Assembly (NCBI RefSeq): GCF_019457595.1
Contig: NZ_CP080419.1
Span: 1,426,001-1,490,000, forward strand
Length of the DNA: 64,000 nucleotides
Source of the DNA: Shewanella psychrotolerans
Lineage (GTDB): Bacteria; Pseudomonadota; Gammaproteobacteria; Enterobacterales; Shewanellaceae
Reading direction: 5' to 3'
Shown: positions 53,001-60,912 of the stretch, piece after piece
Position numbering within the stretch: position 1 is the first letter of the stretch
How the letters are laid out: every line of letters begins with the position of its first letter
The notes under the pieces: generated by a model
What the model saw: only the letters and a program-made list of their open reading frames with translations
Databases searched by the model: none
Told to the model about the DNA's origin: nothing
Made by a program: the position numbers and the translations under genes

Positions 53001-55151
53001 TTAAGGGTTATGAATACCCAGTAATTGAGTTGGTGTATGGCAGGTTGAGCAGCTCTCTGCCGCGCGGTTGCGAACGTCATCAGCACTCATACCATCTAAG
53101 ATACCGCCATTGGTCTGGATATGGGCCGCACCAGAATCCTTAAGGTACTTCTGGTGGCAGCTGAGGCAGGCACCTGCATCGGATGAGACCCAGATATCAA
53201 TGCCTGTGGTGGTATCGCCATAGCGCCAGACGCGGTTGCTGGCTCGGCCAAGTTCAAAGCCTCCATCGGTATGACAGGTGAGACAGTCTGTTTTCAGTAC
53301 TGTGCCTGACTGCACGCCTGCGTATTTCAGGTAATGACCTTCCGCTTCGTGCGCCTTAAAGGCGAAGCTAGTTGATTTACGACCGCCAGGGTAGCCTTCA
53401 TCTCCTCGTGTGGTTTTATCAGAGGTGTGACAGGTCTGACAGTTGTAGCCATTGTTGTAGTGGTGGTTTTCCTGATTGTGGCAGGTTTGGCATTTTGCCG
53501 CATCGACGATAGCACGGCGCGTGGCGATTTGCCCGTTCTCGTCGACACCAGTACCAGACCAGACGAATTGGTAAGGCGCCTCTTTTACCGCCACCGAACG
53601 GGTGTTATCGCTACAGGCCGTCATCACCACCTCAGCCACACCATAGCCACCATTGTTGAAGCAGACCTCAATGGCTGACCAGAGTTCAAATGTCTTGCCT
53701 GTGGCATCTAGTGGCATATCGAAGGTGTTAGCGACAATGTTAAAGGTCTTGCTGGCATCGTCGTAAGTGGCATCGGATAACCTGAAACGGCGGTTGCTGT
53801 AGGATGCGTCGCTATAGGCTGGGTAGTCTTTATCGACATCCCAAGCGACGACCACTCGGGTTCCCAGCTCAATATAGTCGGCGCCGATTGCATTTCCTGA
53901 AGCATCGGTAACTTGCACATCAAACTTCAGTTTCCCATCGGCGTCTAAGCCTATGTTGCTAAAGTTGACTCCCATGGCCTGGGCTAGCGCATAAGCCTTG
54001 AGGACATCACCATGACGCTTCTCGGCGTTACCTGTGCCTGAGTAGGTATCCGTGGCATTATGACAGGCAACACAGTTGGTGCTGGAGTGAGTTTGTGACG
54101 GTTTTTCGGTGTGACAGCCAATACAGGCAAGGTTTGACTGATCGGTCTTAAACAGCGCGGCATCGCTAGGGGCACTTTCGCCCTCGACGTGACAGGCTGC
54201 ACAATTGGCTGCGGGCTTTTGTGGAAACATTACCTTGCCATAGTCGTGCAGGCTTCCATTATACCCCACAATTTTATAAGGCGCGGGAACATAGCCTTCA
54301 GGGGTGCTGGTGACTCTGTTCTGCCCCTTATGGATGGCATGTATCATGTAGGCAAATGCAATGCTATTGCCACTCTCTGGATCGCCAGAGGTTGTGGTGT
54401 GGCAACTGGCGCAGTTTTCCAGATCGATGCGCCGACCGCCGTGGAGCGCCAGACTCTCCTCCTGGTGACAGTTCATGCAGGCCTCTTTGCTGACGACATT
54501 GCGCGTCTGGATTGAACTGGTCGCACCGGTTGATGGTTGCCAGTCATGGTGGGCGTTGGCCGTTGCTTGAGGCAGTTTCAGTTCCAGTGTCACTCGATGG
54601 GTATTGTCAGCATTGTAACTGATGCTAAGAGGTTCGGTGACATTGGCTACGTTTTGCTGGAAGGTGTAGCGATAGCTACCATCTTGATTATCGACTAAGC
54701 AGTCTTCACAGCTGCTTGCGGCCTCAACGTTTGCTTGGTACTGAGGTGAGGGGTTAAGCCCTGAAGTATCTTCAGGTAAAGAACCTGGCTGTCTTAACGA
54801 ATTGATATAGGCTTGCCACTGGTAGCCTCTATCAAACTCCTGACCGTCTATAGTTTCGACGACATTAGCGAGCTGGGCGATTCCAAAGCGTAAATCATAA
54901 TCTTTGGTGAGGCCGAGTACGGCGACGCCATTGGCATTTTCCAGCTTAAAGGTCACGCTTACTTGTCCATCTTCGACCGAGGCCTCCGTAAATTCTGCCA
55001 TTACGGTCGGTGTGTCATCGATATTGATACCGATAGGGCCGTCAGCGCCATCTTCACCATCCTTCCCGTCACTGCCACAACCCAGCAGGAGCGTGCTGCA
55101 ACTTAGGGTAATGAGGCTCCATCGATTCACCTTTCTCATTATATCCATCAT
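53001..55151 (-). CDS. omcA: OmcA outer-membrane decaheme lipoprotein
   Basis: The true OmcA orthologue of the locus, 716 aa from the chosen start. Its sequence tracks MR-1 OmcA in long blocks: CHTATSG-like CHTTTSGDPESGNSIAFAYMIHAIHKG, YGKVMFPQKPAANCAACHVEG, HYLKYAGVQSGTVLKTDCLTCHTD, IWVSSDAGACLSCHQKYL. Lipobox LLGC. Ten CXXCH motifs (CMNCH, CASCH, CAACH, CIGCH, CVACH, CQTCH, CQTCH, CLTCH, CLSCH, CSTCH) and CX15C (CFNNGGYGVAEVVMTAC). The C-terminal CHTPT keeps the Thr-Pro-Ser/Thr pattern proposed for hematite binding. It follows mtrF by 69 bases with no terminator, so it is probably in the mtrDEF transcript. The start could also be the ATG at 55139. Confidence 0.95.
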   Translation of the reverse strand: MMDIMRKVNRWSLITLSCSTLLLGCGSDGKDGEDGADGPIGINIDDTPTVMAEFTEASVEDGQVSVTFKLENANGVAVLGLTKDYDLRFGIAQLANVVETIDGQEFDRGYQWQAYINSLRQPGSLPEDTSGLNPSPQYQANVEAASSCEDCLVDNQDGSYRYTFQQNVANVTEPLSISYNADNTHRVTLELKLPQATANAHHDWQPSTGATSSIQTRNVVSKEACMNCHQEESLALHGGRRIDLENCASCHTTTSGDPESGNSIAFAYMIHAIHKGQNRVTSTPEGYVPAPYKIVGYNGSLHDYGKVMFPQKPAANCAACHVEGESAPSDAALFKTDQSNLACIGCHTEKPSQTHSSTNCVACHNATDTYSGTGNAEKRHGDVLKAYALAQAMGVNFSNIGLDADGKLKFDVQVTDASGNAIGADYIELGTRVVVAWDVDKDYPAYSDASYSNRRFRLSDATYDDASKTFNIVANTFDMPLDATGKTFELWSAIEVCFNNGGYGVAEVVMTACSDNTRSVAVKEAPYQFVWSGTGVDENGQIATRRAIVDAAKCQTCHNQENHHYNNGYNCQTCHTSDKTTRGDEGYPGGRKSTSFAFKAHEAEGHYLKYAGVQSGTVLKTDCLTCHTDGGFELGRASNRVWRYGDTTTGIDIWVSSDAGACLSCHQKYLKDSGAAHIQTNGGILDGMSADDVRNRAAESCSTCHTPTQLLGIHNP

Positions 55152-55220
55152 AGTGCGTTCCATTTTTAATCTATCAATGCTTGTTAGGATAGGCGCTAGC
55201 CATACTAGCGCCTCCACGGG

Positions 55221-57143
55221 TTACTTAATTGGATGAACTTTTAACACATCTGCCGGAGCGCCCTGACCATGACAGGTCGTGCAGCTTTCAGTACCTGCGG
55301 TAGCATCTGACAGAGTCCCCATAAATACGGCACCTTGCTGGATCATATGGTTCTTGGCTGTGTCACCGTTATGGCAATCGCTACAGATCGCCGCAGTTGG
55401 ACTGGTGTATAGGTCGCCTGCAATTGCTAGGGGGGTAACCCCGGCATAAAGTGGCAGTGCTACAGTGGCAATACCACTATCTTGCGTATGACATTGAGTA
55501 CAGTTGCCTATATCACCAGGGTAATTGATTGATTCATAGCTTTCTCGATTACCGCTATGAATACCATGGATTAAGTGCTTAAAGTCGGCCGTTGCCGTTG
55601 ATGGATTGTCGGTTGCATCGGCGACCATGTTCGGGTTGTGACAAATCTGACACTGTCCCTCTAAGTCATTTCGCGAGCCGTGGAAGTTGAGTTGTTGATC
55701 CCCATGGCAACTGCCACAGGTGTCATTGGTCACTACCACGCGGCGTCCGCTATCAGAAAGCGATTGAGCGCTGTAGAATTGATGGCTTGATTTGATCGTG
55801 ATTTCGGCATTAGCTTCGTTGTTACAGTCTCCTAATACGCCTTCTGAAGCGCAAATCTTGCCTTGGATCGCTAAGGTACCTTTATCCATCTCGCTACCCA
55901 CAGGAACAGTGACGCCTGCAATTTGGTAACTATAACGTCCAGCACTGCCAGAGAGGGGAGTGACTTCTTTAAGCTTTATTGATTTGGGTGAACGAGTGGC
56001 ATAGTCGAAACTGGTTCCCCAATTGGCGTAGACGCGCAGATCTGAAATAAAGCTGAGATTATCGGCACTCTCTGTGTAGATTTCACCCGATTGTGGATTT
56101 TGCAACGTGATGGTAAATGAGACTGTATCACCTGCTAACGATGCCGCACTAATCTGTGGCAGGAACTGAGCTAAGGCGTCATCATTGCCACCATCATTGT
56201 GGACGCTAGCTGTCCAGTCTGAGTTATGACAGGCGACGCAATTCGCGTTATTCGCTTGAGCTGGATGACCTTCTCCAGCTTTGAAATCGATGCGAGTATG
56301 GCATGAGCCGCAGCTTTCCATTGTAGGCACTCTGGCCCAATTTTGCTGCTCAGCTAATGTTTCATCTTCAGCGTGGCAAGTTTGACAGTTAGCTAAAGAG
56401 CCTGGGAACCCGGTTAAATGTTTACCATGGATCATCTGTGGGAAGATATTATCTGAATTACTCACATGATCAGCGTTATGGCAGGCGACGCAGGTCTCTA
56501 CCTGATTATATCTACCGCGGTGGAAAGCTAAGTCGTTATGGCAAGTATTACAGCTTGCTATCTTAACAATATTGCGGGTGTATACTGGTTTGCTGCTTTG
56601 GCCAGTCTCAGGTGCTTGCCAATCAAAATGCTGATTAGTGACGGGTAACTGGGTACCATCAGGCAGACTATCTCCACCGACTTTGATGACTATTCGTTGG
56701 GTGGCTCCCGCCTCATAGCTGACCTCATTCATGCCGTTAAACGCCGCACTAAAAGTATAGCTATAGTTACCGTTTTTGTAGTCGATGTATTCTCCTGGAC
56801 AACTAGTCGCACAGGTTTCCGAGGTGAAATATTGCCATTGTGAGCTGTCACCTGCATTGGTATAGCCTTGAGGGAGTAACTGCGCGGCAATAAAGGTGCT
56901 AGTTGCCACGCCAACTACAGGCTCATCATCCTGGTTGGTGACTCGGTAATTAACCGTCGCAATACCATCTTGCATAGCGACCTCATCAAATGAGATCTGC
57001 AACGTACTAATATCCATCGCTGGTGGGCCACCTGGCTCCCCTGGATTTCCTGGGGAGCCATCATCGCCTCCACAGGCACTGAGCAAGATAGCAAGTCCGA
57101 TAGCGGCCCCGTAATATGTTATGTTTGTCATCTTTTTCATCAT
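55221..57143 (-). CDS. mtrF: MtrF outer-membrane decaheme lipoprotein
   Basis: A 640-residue MtrC homologue forming the surface end of the second conduit. Signal MMKKMTNITYYGAAIGLAILLSAC with lipobox LSAC. Ten CXXCH motifs: CNTCH, CVACH, CQTCH, CGSCH, CVACH, then CGSCH, CQICH, CTQCH, CSDCH, CTTCH. CX8C (CASEGVLGDC) in domain III matches MtrC rather than OmcA. NWARVPTMESCGSCHTRIDFKAGEGHPAQANNANCVACHNSDWTASVH is the hallmark shared by MtrC and MtrF. AAGGAAGAT precedes the tandem ATG. It lies between mtrE and omcA in MR-1 order. Confidence 0.95.
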   Translation of the reverse strand: MMKKMTNITYYGAAIGLAILLSACGGDDGSPGNPGEPGGPPAMDISTLQISFDEVAMQDGIATVNYRVTNQDDEPVVGVATSTFIAAQLLPQGYTNAGDSSQWQYFTSETCATSCPGEYIDYKNGNYSYTFSAAFNGMNEVSYEAGATQRIVIKVGGDSLPDGTQLPVTNQHFDWQAPETGQSSKPVYTRNIVKIASCNTCHNDLAFHRGRYNQVETCVACHNADHVSNSDNIFPQMIHGKHLTGFPGSLANCQTCHAEDETLAEQQNWARVPTMESCGSCHTRIDFKAGEGHPAQANNANCVACHNSDWTASVHNDGGNDDALAQFLPQISAASLAGDTVSFTITLQNPQSGEIYTESADNLSFISDLRVYANWGTSFDYATRSPKSIKLKEVTPLSGSAGRYSYQIAGVTVPVGSEMDKGTLAIQGKICASEGVLGDCNNEANAEITIKSSHQFYSAQSLSDSGRRVVVTNDTCGSCHGDQQLNFHGSRNDLEGQCQICHNPNMVADATDNPSTATADFKHLIHGIHSGNRESYESINYPGDIGNCTQCHTQDSGIATVALPLYAGVTPLAIAGDLYTSPTAAICSDCHNGDTAKNHMIQQGAVFMGTLSDATAGTESCTTCHGQGAPADVLKVHPIK

Positions 57144-57175
57144 ATCTTCCTTGGCATTTTGGTGATTGGCATCAG

Positions 57176-59287
57176 TTAGAGTTGATAACTCAATGTCAGT
57201 CCAAAGTAGTGGGCACTATAGTCGTGGCTTAAGTCTCCAAAGCTCAGCAGGTTGGGCACTGCATCAAGGGCTAATCCTTGATTCGCCCAATCGGCATCTT
57301 GATATTGTTCATATATCCAATCGAATCGCAGGCCAACTTTTTCACTGACTCGATAATCAGCAAAAGCATTAAGGTTATGTTTGGTTGAATAGTAGTTGCC
57401 ATAAGGGGAATGCAATCCTTGCATGACTTGGGTATCGATTTGACCATCTGCATAAGTGTAATCTAGGCCGAGCTTGAGCTTTTTATCCATTAAATTGGCG
57501 TAATTGATGCCAGCACCAATCAGTGTGGATTGCTCTTCTGAGCGTGAATACCAATTGGGCGTTGCGTAATTACTGCTGCCAGCTTGATCGCTATCTCGCC
57601 AATCTTGGTTCAAAAAGGCATTCAGATTGAGATTATCGTTAATAGCGTATTGTGCTGACAGGTCATAGCCTTGGGTTTTAACATTTGTAAGCCCAATGAG
57701 GGTATCGGTGTAATCGTCTTGCATCCAATGTGCATTTGCACTGATGTTGTAGCTGCCGCTCGAATAACTCGTGTACAAGGCATAGCGTTGGCGTTCTCTA
57801 TCGGCCAAATAGCTTTTTCTAAGTAGTGGATTGCTCGGACTCGATGTGGTATTTACCGCTTCATAATTGCTGCCTGAACGGTCACTGGCTTGGGCTTTTA
57901 GCCACAGTTGCCATTGTGGTGACACCCGATAGTTAAATTTACCAAACAGGGTCGACTCTTTCAGGCTTTGTCGGTCTAAATCGCTGTAGTTATTATGATC
58001 ATATTCATAACCAACATCGATATAGGCGGCGCGTGCGATACGATATTTTGCTGCGATATTTGCCTGCTGCTTAGTTCTGTCGTACTCGGGGTTGGCTGCA
58101 TTTCCTGCGTAGTAGCTGTCAGTAACAATTTGTGGATAGCTATTGATCTCCGTTTTGTTATCGCGGTCGCGATAGTCATAACTTGCTCTAAGGGAAAGTT
58201 CACGGGTGATTCGCCCTGAGTAGTTCAGTTTCATCTCAATAATATCGACTTGGCTATCTAAGTTAGCACTGGGCAACATTGGTGAAGGGCCATTGATGGT
58301 CGCAGGCAGATAAGCCTGATCTTGGGTCATGCGAGTAAACCCAATATGCATTAACACTTGCTGGCCAGCGTCTGAAAATTGCGTATTGCCTGCAATTCGA
58401 TAGGCTTTATTGTCTGGCGCTACCGCACTTTGTCCAGAATAGGCTGCACCAAAGGTTGGGGTGAAAGCGGACTGCCAGTGCAGTGATTGTTCATCGTTGT
58501 TGTAATGACTCAATTCAGCATCTATGCCTGCTAACCAATTGTCACCGCGTAGATATAACTTAGCGCTGAGCTCATCGGTTGAATCATCGATGCGCTGGGC
58601 AAGCATGGTACTGTTTGTCAGCAGGTTAGCACTGGCTGCACGTTGGCCTTGGCGCTGTTCATGCTGGTAATCAATCTCAGCCTGATAGAAATCACCGCGA
58701 TAAGCGCCATTTAGTTGATAGCGATCTCTGGCTATCTTTAATGCTGTTGCTAGGCTGCTGGTGTAAAGATCGCTCATTTTCGCTGTTGTCGCGCCCGCTT
58801 GCCATTGCTGGGGTAATTGCCAACGACCATTTTGGGTTTTATAGGGAGTTAATGCTTGATTGGTATCATAGTGCGCAGTGCCGCGATAAGCGGCTGTAAT
58901 GGCATATTGTCCGGGTCTACCCGTGGTGAGATCGGCAGAGCCGTTTTCATAACCTAATCTATCAGCTTTGAATCTTGTTCTATAGCCGGTTTCATTTTGA
59001 TGAGTCACATTGGCTTCGAGACTGGCGACGACGCCATCCTCGTCTGTTCCTGTGGTATTGCCAAAACGACTATCTTCGCCATCATTGTGGGCTGCACCTA
59101 TGCCTACCTGGCCATGAGCGCCAGTTGTGACGGCGCAGCGCTGGCATTTCCAACCGTCTAGCTTTAATGAGTCTCGGTTTGCCGACGATATACCATATCC
59201 TTCGCTGTAAGCCATGGTGCTCATAATGGCGAATGCTAGGGTGCTAAGACGAAGCGGTAGCGCGTTATGTCGATTGTAATTATTCAT
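57176..59287 (-). CDS. mtrE: MtrE outer-membrane beta-barrel, MtrB homologue
   Basis: A 703-residue porin partner of MtrD and MtrF. Signal peptide MNNYNRHNALPLRLSTLAFAIMSTMAYS, then EGYGISSANRDSLKLDGWKCQRCAVTTGAHG, with the N-terminal CQRC pair found in MtrB. Barrel strands continue to the terminal GLTLSYQL. Blocks such as FGAAYSGQSAVAPDNKAYRI, MTQDQAYLP and YDYRDRDNKTEI parallel MtrB at 42086. AGGGAGCATTAGC precedes the ATG, 14 bases after mtrD. Confidence 0.95.
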   Translation of the reverse strand: MNNYNRHNALPLRLSTLAFAIMSTMAYSEGYGISSANRDSLKLDGWKCQRCAVTTGAHGQVGIGAAHNDGEDSRFGNTTGTDEDGVVASLEANVTHQNETGYRTRFKADRLGYENGSADLTTGRPGQYAITAAYRGTAHYDTNQALTPYKTQNGRWQLPQQWQAGATTAKMSDLYTSSLATALKIARDRYQLNGAYRGDFYQAEIDYQHEQRQGQRAASANLLTNSTMLAQRIDDSTDELSAKLYLRGDNWLAGIDAELSHYNNDEQSLHWQSAFTPTFGAAYSGQSAVAPDNKAYRIAGNTQFSDAGQQVLMHIGFTRMTQDQAYLPATINGPSPMLPSANLDSQVDIIEMKLNYSGRITRELSLRASYDYRDRDNKTEINSYPQIVTDSYYAGNAANPEYDRTKQQANIAAKYRIARAAYIDVGYEYDHNNYSDLDRQSLKESTLFGKFNYRVSPQWQLWLKAQASDRSGSNYEAVNTTSSPSNPLLRKSYLADRERQRYALYTSYSSGSYNISANAHWMQDDYTDTLIGLTNVKTQGYDLSAQYAINDNLNLNAFLNQDWRDSDQAGSSNYATPNWYSRSEEQSTLIGAGINYANLMDKKLKLGLDYTYADGQIDTQVMQGLHSPYGNYYSTKHNLNAFADYRVSEKVGLRFDWIYEQYQDADWANQGLALDAVPNLLSFGDLSHDYSAHYFGLTLSYQL

Positions 59288-59301
59288 GCTAATGCTCCCT
59301 A

Positions 59302-60270
59302 TTAACGCTGTAATAATTTGCCAGATGGATGGTTAGAACCGTGAACTTGGTTATGGCAGTTCATGCAGCTTTGACCGGCATTGAATGCGTTTGGAGTGTT
59401 ACCAAAGACGGCATTGGAGGTGTGTCCATCAGAGGCGTGGCATTGTTGGCAGAGTTGTGGTGGTTTAGCGGTCAACATAGCTTCGTTGACGCTGCCGTGG
59501 GGATTGTGACAATTGGCGCAGTTGTCTGTGACAGGAGCATGTTCCCACAGTTTAGGGCCGCGTTTTTCGGTGTGGCAGGCATAACAGTTTTCGTTGATGC
59601 TCATCTGTTTAAGGCTAGCGTCATTTAGGCTGCCGTGAGGATTGTGACAGTCGCTACAGGTCATCTGTTGCCATTGCATAGGATGTGAGCTGCGTTTATG
59701 CAGATCGGCTTTCTGTTGGGTATGACAAGTGGTACAAACGTCGACCTCTTGGGTCTTGTCTAAGATGGGATCATGGCCTGTATGCACCTGATGGCAGTCA
59801 CTACAGGCAACATCGGCCGTATCGTGATGATTTCCATCCCATGCCATGCGCTTATCATCGTTGTGACAGCTCATACATACGCTGTTTTGTTTGAAGGCGG
59901 GAACGGGGGAGTTGGCACCAAAGGTGATCATAGGTTCCTTGCCTCCCTTGTTATGCTTGCCCATGGGGCCGTGACAAGCTTCACATTGCAGATCTGCCAT
60001 TGGTGAGCCTTTGACCTGAGCATTGCCATGAACGCCATCAAACAGCGCCATAACGGTTTGGCTTTTCTTGTGACACATTAGGCAGGTGTCTGCGCCTTTT
60101 GGCGAGTATTGCCCTTGGGCGAATTTTTCATCGAGGATCTGTTCAACCTCTTTTGCTGGGGTTTTATCCCATGGCGTTGCCATGACAGTGATACTAAATA
60201 GCAGTGATGTTGCTAATAAACCGAGGTTTTTAAGTTGGCTTATTAAAAAAGTAGAGTCCATTTTCATCAT
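59302..60270 (-). CDS. mtrD: MtrD periplasmic decaheme cytochrome c, MtrA homologue
   Basis: A 322-residue decaheme carrier for the MtrDEF conduit. Ten CXXCH motifs: CLMCH, CEACH, CMSCH, CSDCH, CTTCH, CSDCH, CYACH, CANCH, CQQCH, CMNCH. Long blocks are shared with the mtrA product ([65 protein letters not shown], ending [10 protein letters not shown]). The signal peptide runs to about residue 31 ([14 protein letters not shown]). GGACGGAAA directly precedes the tandem ATG at 60270; the longer frame begins with TTG. First gene of mtrDEF-omcA, divergent from feoA with CRP and Fur sites between. Confidence 0.96.
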   Translation of the reverse strand: MMKMDSTFLISQLKNLGLLATSLLFSITVMATPWDKTPAKEVEQILDEKFAQGQYSPKGADTCLMCHKKSQTVMALFDGVHGNAQVKGSPMADLQCEACHGPMGKHNKGGKEPMITFGANSPVPAFKQNSVCMSCHNDDKRMAWDGNHHDTADVACSDCHQVHTGHDPILDKTQEVDVCTTCHTQQKADLHKRSSHPMQWQQMTCSDCHNPHGSLNDASLKQMSINENCYACHTEKRGPKLWEHAPVTDNCANCHNPHGSVNEAMLTAKPPQLCQQCHASDGHTSNAVFGNTPNAFNAGQSCMNCHNQVHGSNHPSGKLLQR

Positions 60271-60430
60271 TTTCCGTCCCAAGCAGGTTGCGCTAAGTTT
60301 CTAATTGTTGTTATTAATTAATGGCTAATTTACCAAACCTAAATAATAGGCTGAAAATGTGATTCTTGTGTGAAAATAATGTTGTCAATTTGATTTGGTA
60401 ACTTAGGTTTTTTAAGGAATTAGCGTGAAA

Positions 60431-60446
60431 TGTGACATGGATCACA
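60431..60446. promoter_or_regulatory. Consensus CRP site between mtrD and feoA
   Basis: TGTGA-CATGGA-TCACA is an exact match to the CRP consensus TGTGA-N6-TCACA. The flanks AAA and TAT extend the palindrome. It is 161 bases upstream of the mtrD ATG and 227 upstream of feoA. CRP is the known activator of anaerobic respiration genes in Shewanella. Confidence 0.88.
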
Positions 60447-60478
60447 TATCTGTTTGGTTAGATGCTTATGATTGCTGT

Positions 60479-60497
60479 CGCAATGAAAATCATTATC
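60479..60497. promoter_or_regulatory. Fur box between mtrD and feoA
   Basis: The 19 bases match 15 of 19 positions of the Fur consensus GATAATGATAATCATTATC; the right half, ATCATTATC, is exact. It lies 176 bases upstream of feoA and 33 bases past the CRP site, so iron status probably controls feoAB and perhaps mtrDEF-omcA. Confidence 0.8.
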
Positions 60498-60672
60498 ATT
60501 TAATAAATGGTTTTACTGATTGAGATATCTGTCACATAATATAAAATACAATTGAAAACTATTATCGTTTCCAATCCCAAATATTGATCTAGATAAAGTT
60601 ATTTTAGCGGATGCTCCGTTAGAATCGGTGTTAGTTAAGACTATTCGAGGCCTGAAAAGGTAGTAATACGAT

Positions 60673-60912
60673 ATGAAATTAAGCGAATTGAAGCCAGGCG
60701 ATAGCGCCGTTATCTCAGCTGTTGGTCAAATAGACCTGCCAGCAGTTGTTAAACGCAAACTCTTATCGATGGGCATAACACCGAATACCTCTTTTACTTT
60801 ATTGAGAAGAGCCCCCTTAGGTTCTGGGCTCGAGTTGGCGATTCGCGGCAGCAAATTATGTATGCGTAAAGATTTAGCGGATGTGATCGAGGTGGATGCT
60901 GCTCATGGCTAG
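60673..60912 (+). CDS. feoA: FeoA ferrous iron transport accessory protein
   Basis: A 79-residue SH3-like cytoplasmic protein required with FeoB for Fe2+ uptake. The pattern MKLSELKPGDSAVISAVGQIDLPAVVKRKLLSMGITPNTSFTLLRRAPLGSGLELAIRGSKLCMRKDLADVIEV is standard for FeoA in both length and motifs. It overlaps feoB by eight bases (ATGGCTAG), suggesting translational coupling. Upstream lie the Fur box and CRP site shared with mtrD. Confidence 0.95.
   Translation: MKLSELKPGDSAVISAVGQIDLPAVVKRKLLSMGITPNTSFTLLRRAPLGSGLELAIRGSKLCMRKDLADVIEVDAAHG

Noticed and set aside
53001..55217. Longer omcA start at 55217
   Set aside because: The additional 22 residues give no lipoprotein signal and lack a ribosome binding site; starts at 55151 or 55139 fit better.
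60541..60565. Second Fur box upstream of feoA
   Set aside because: GAAAACTATTATCG keeps too few matches to the 19-base consensus to be called separately.
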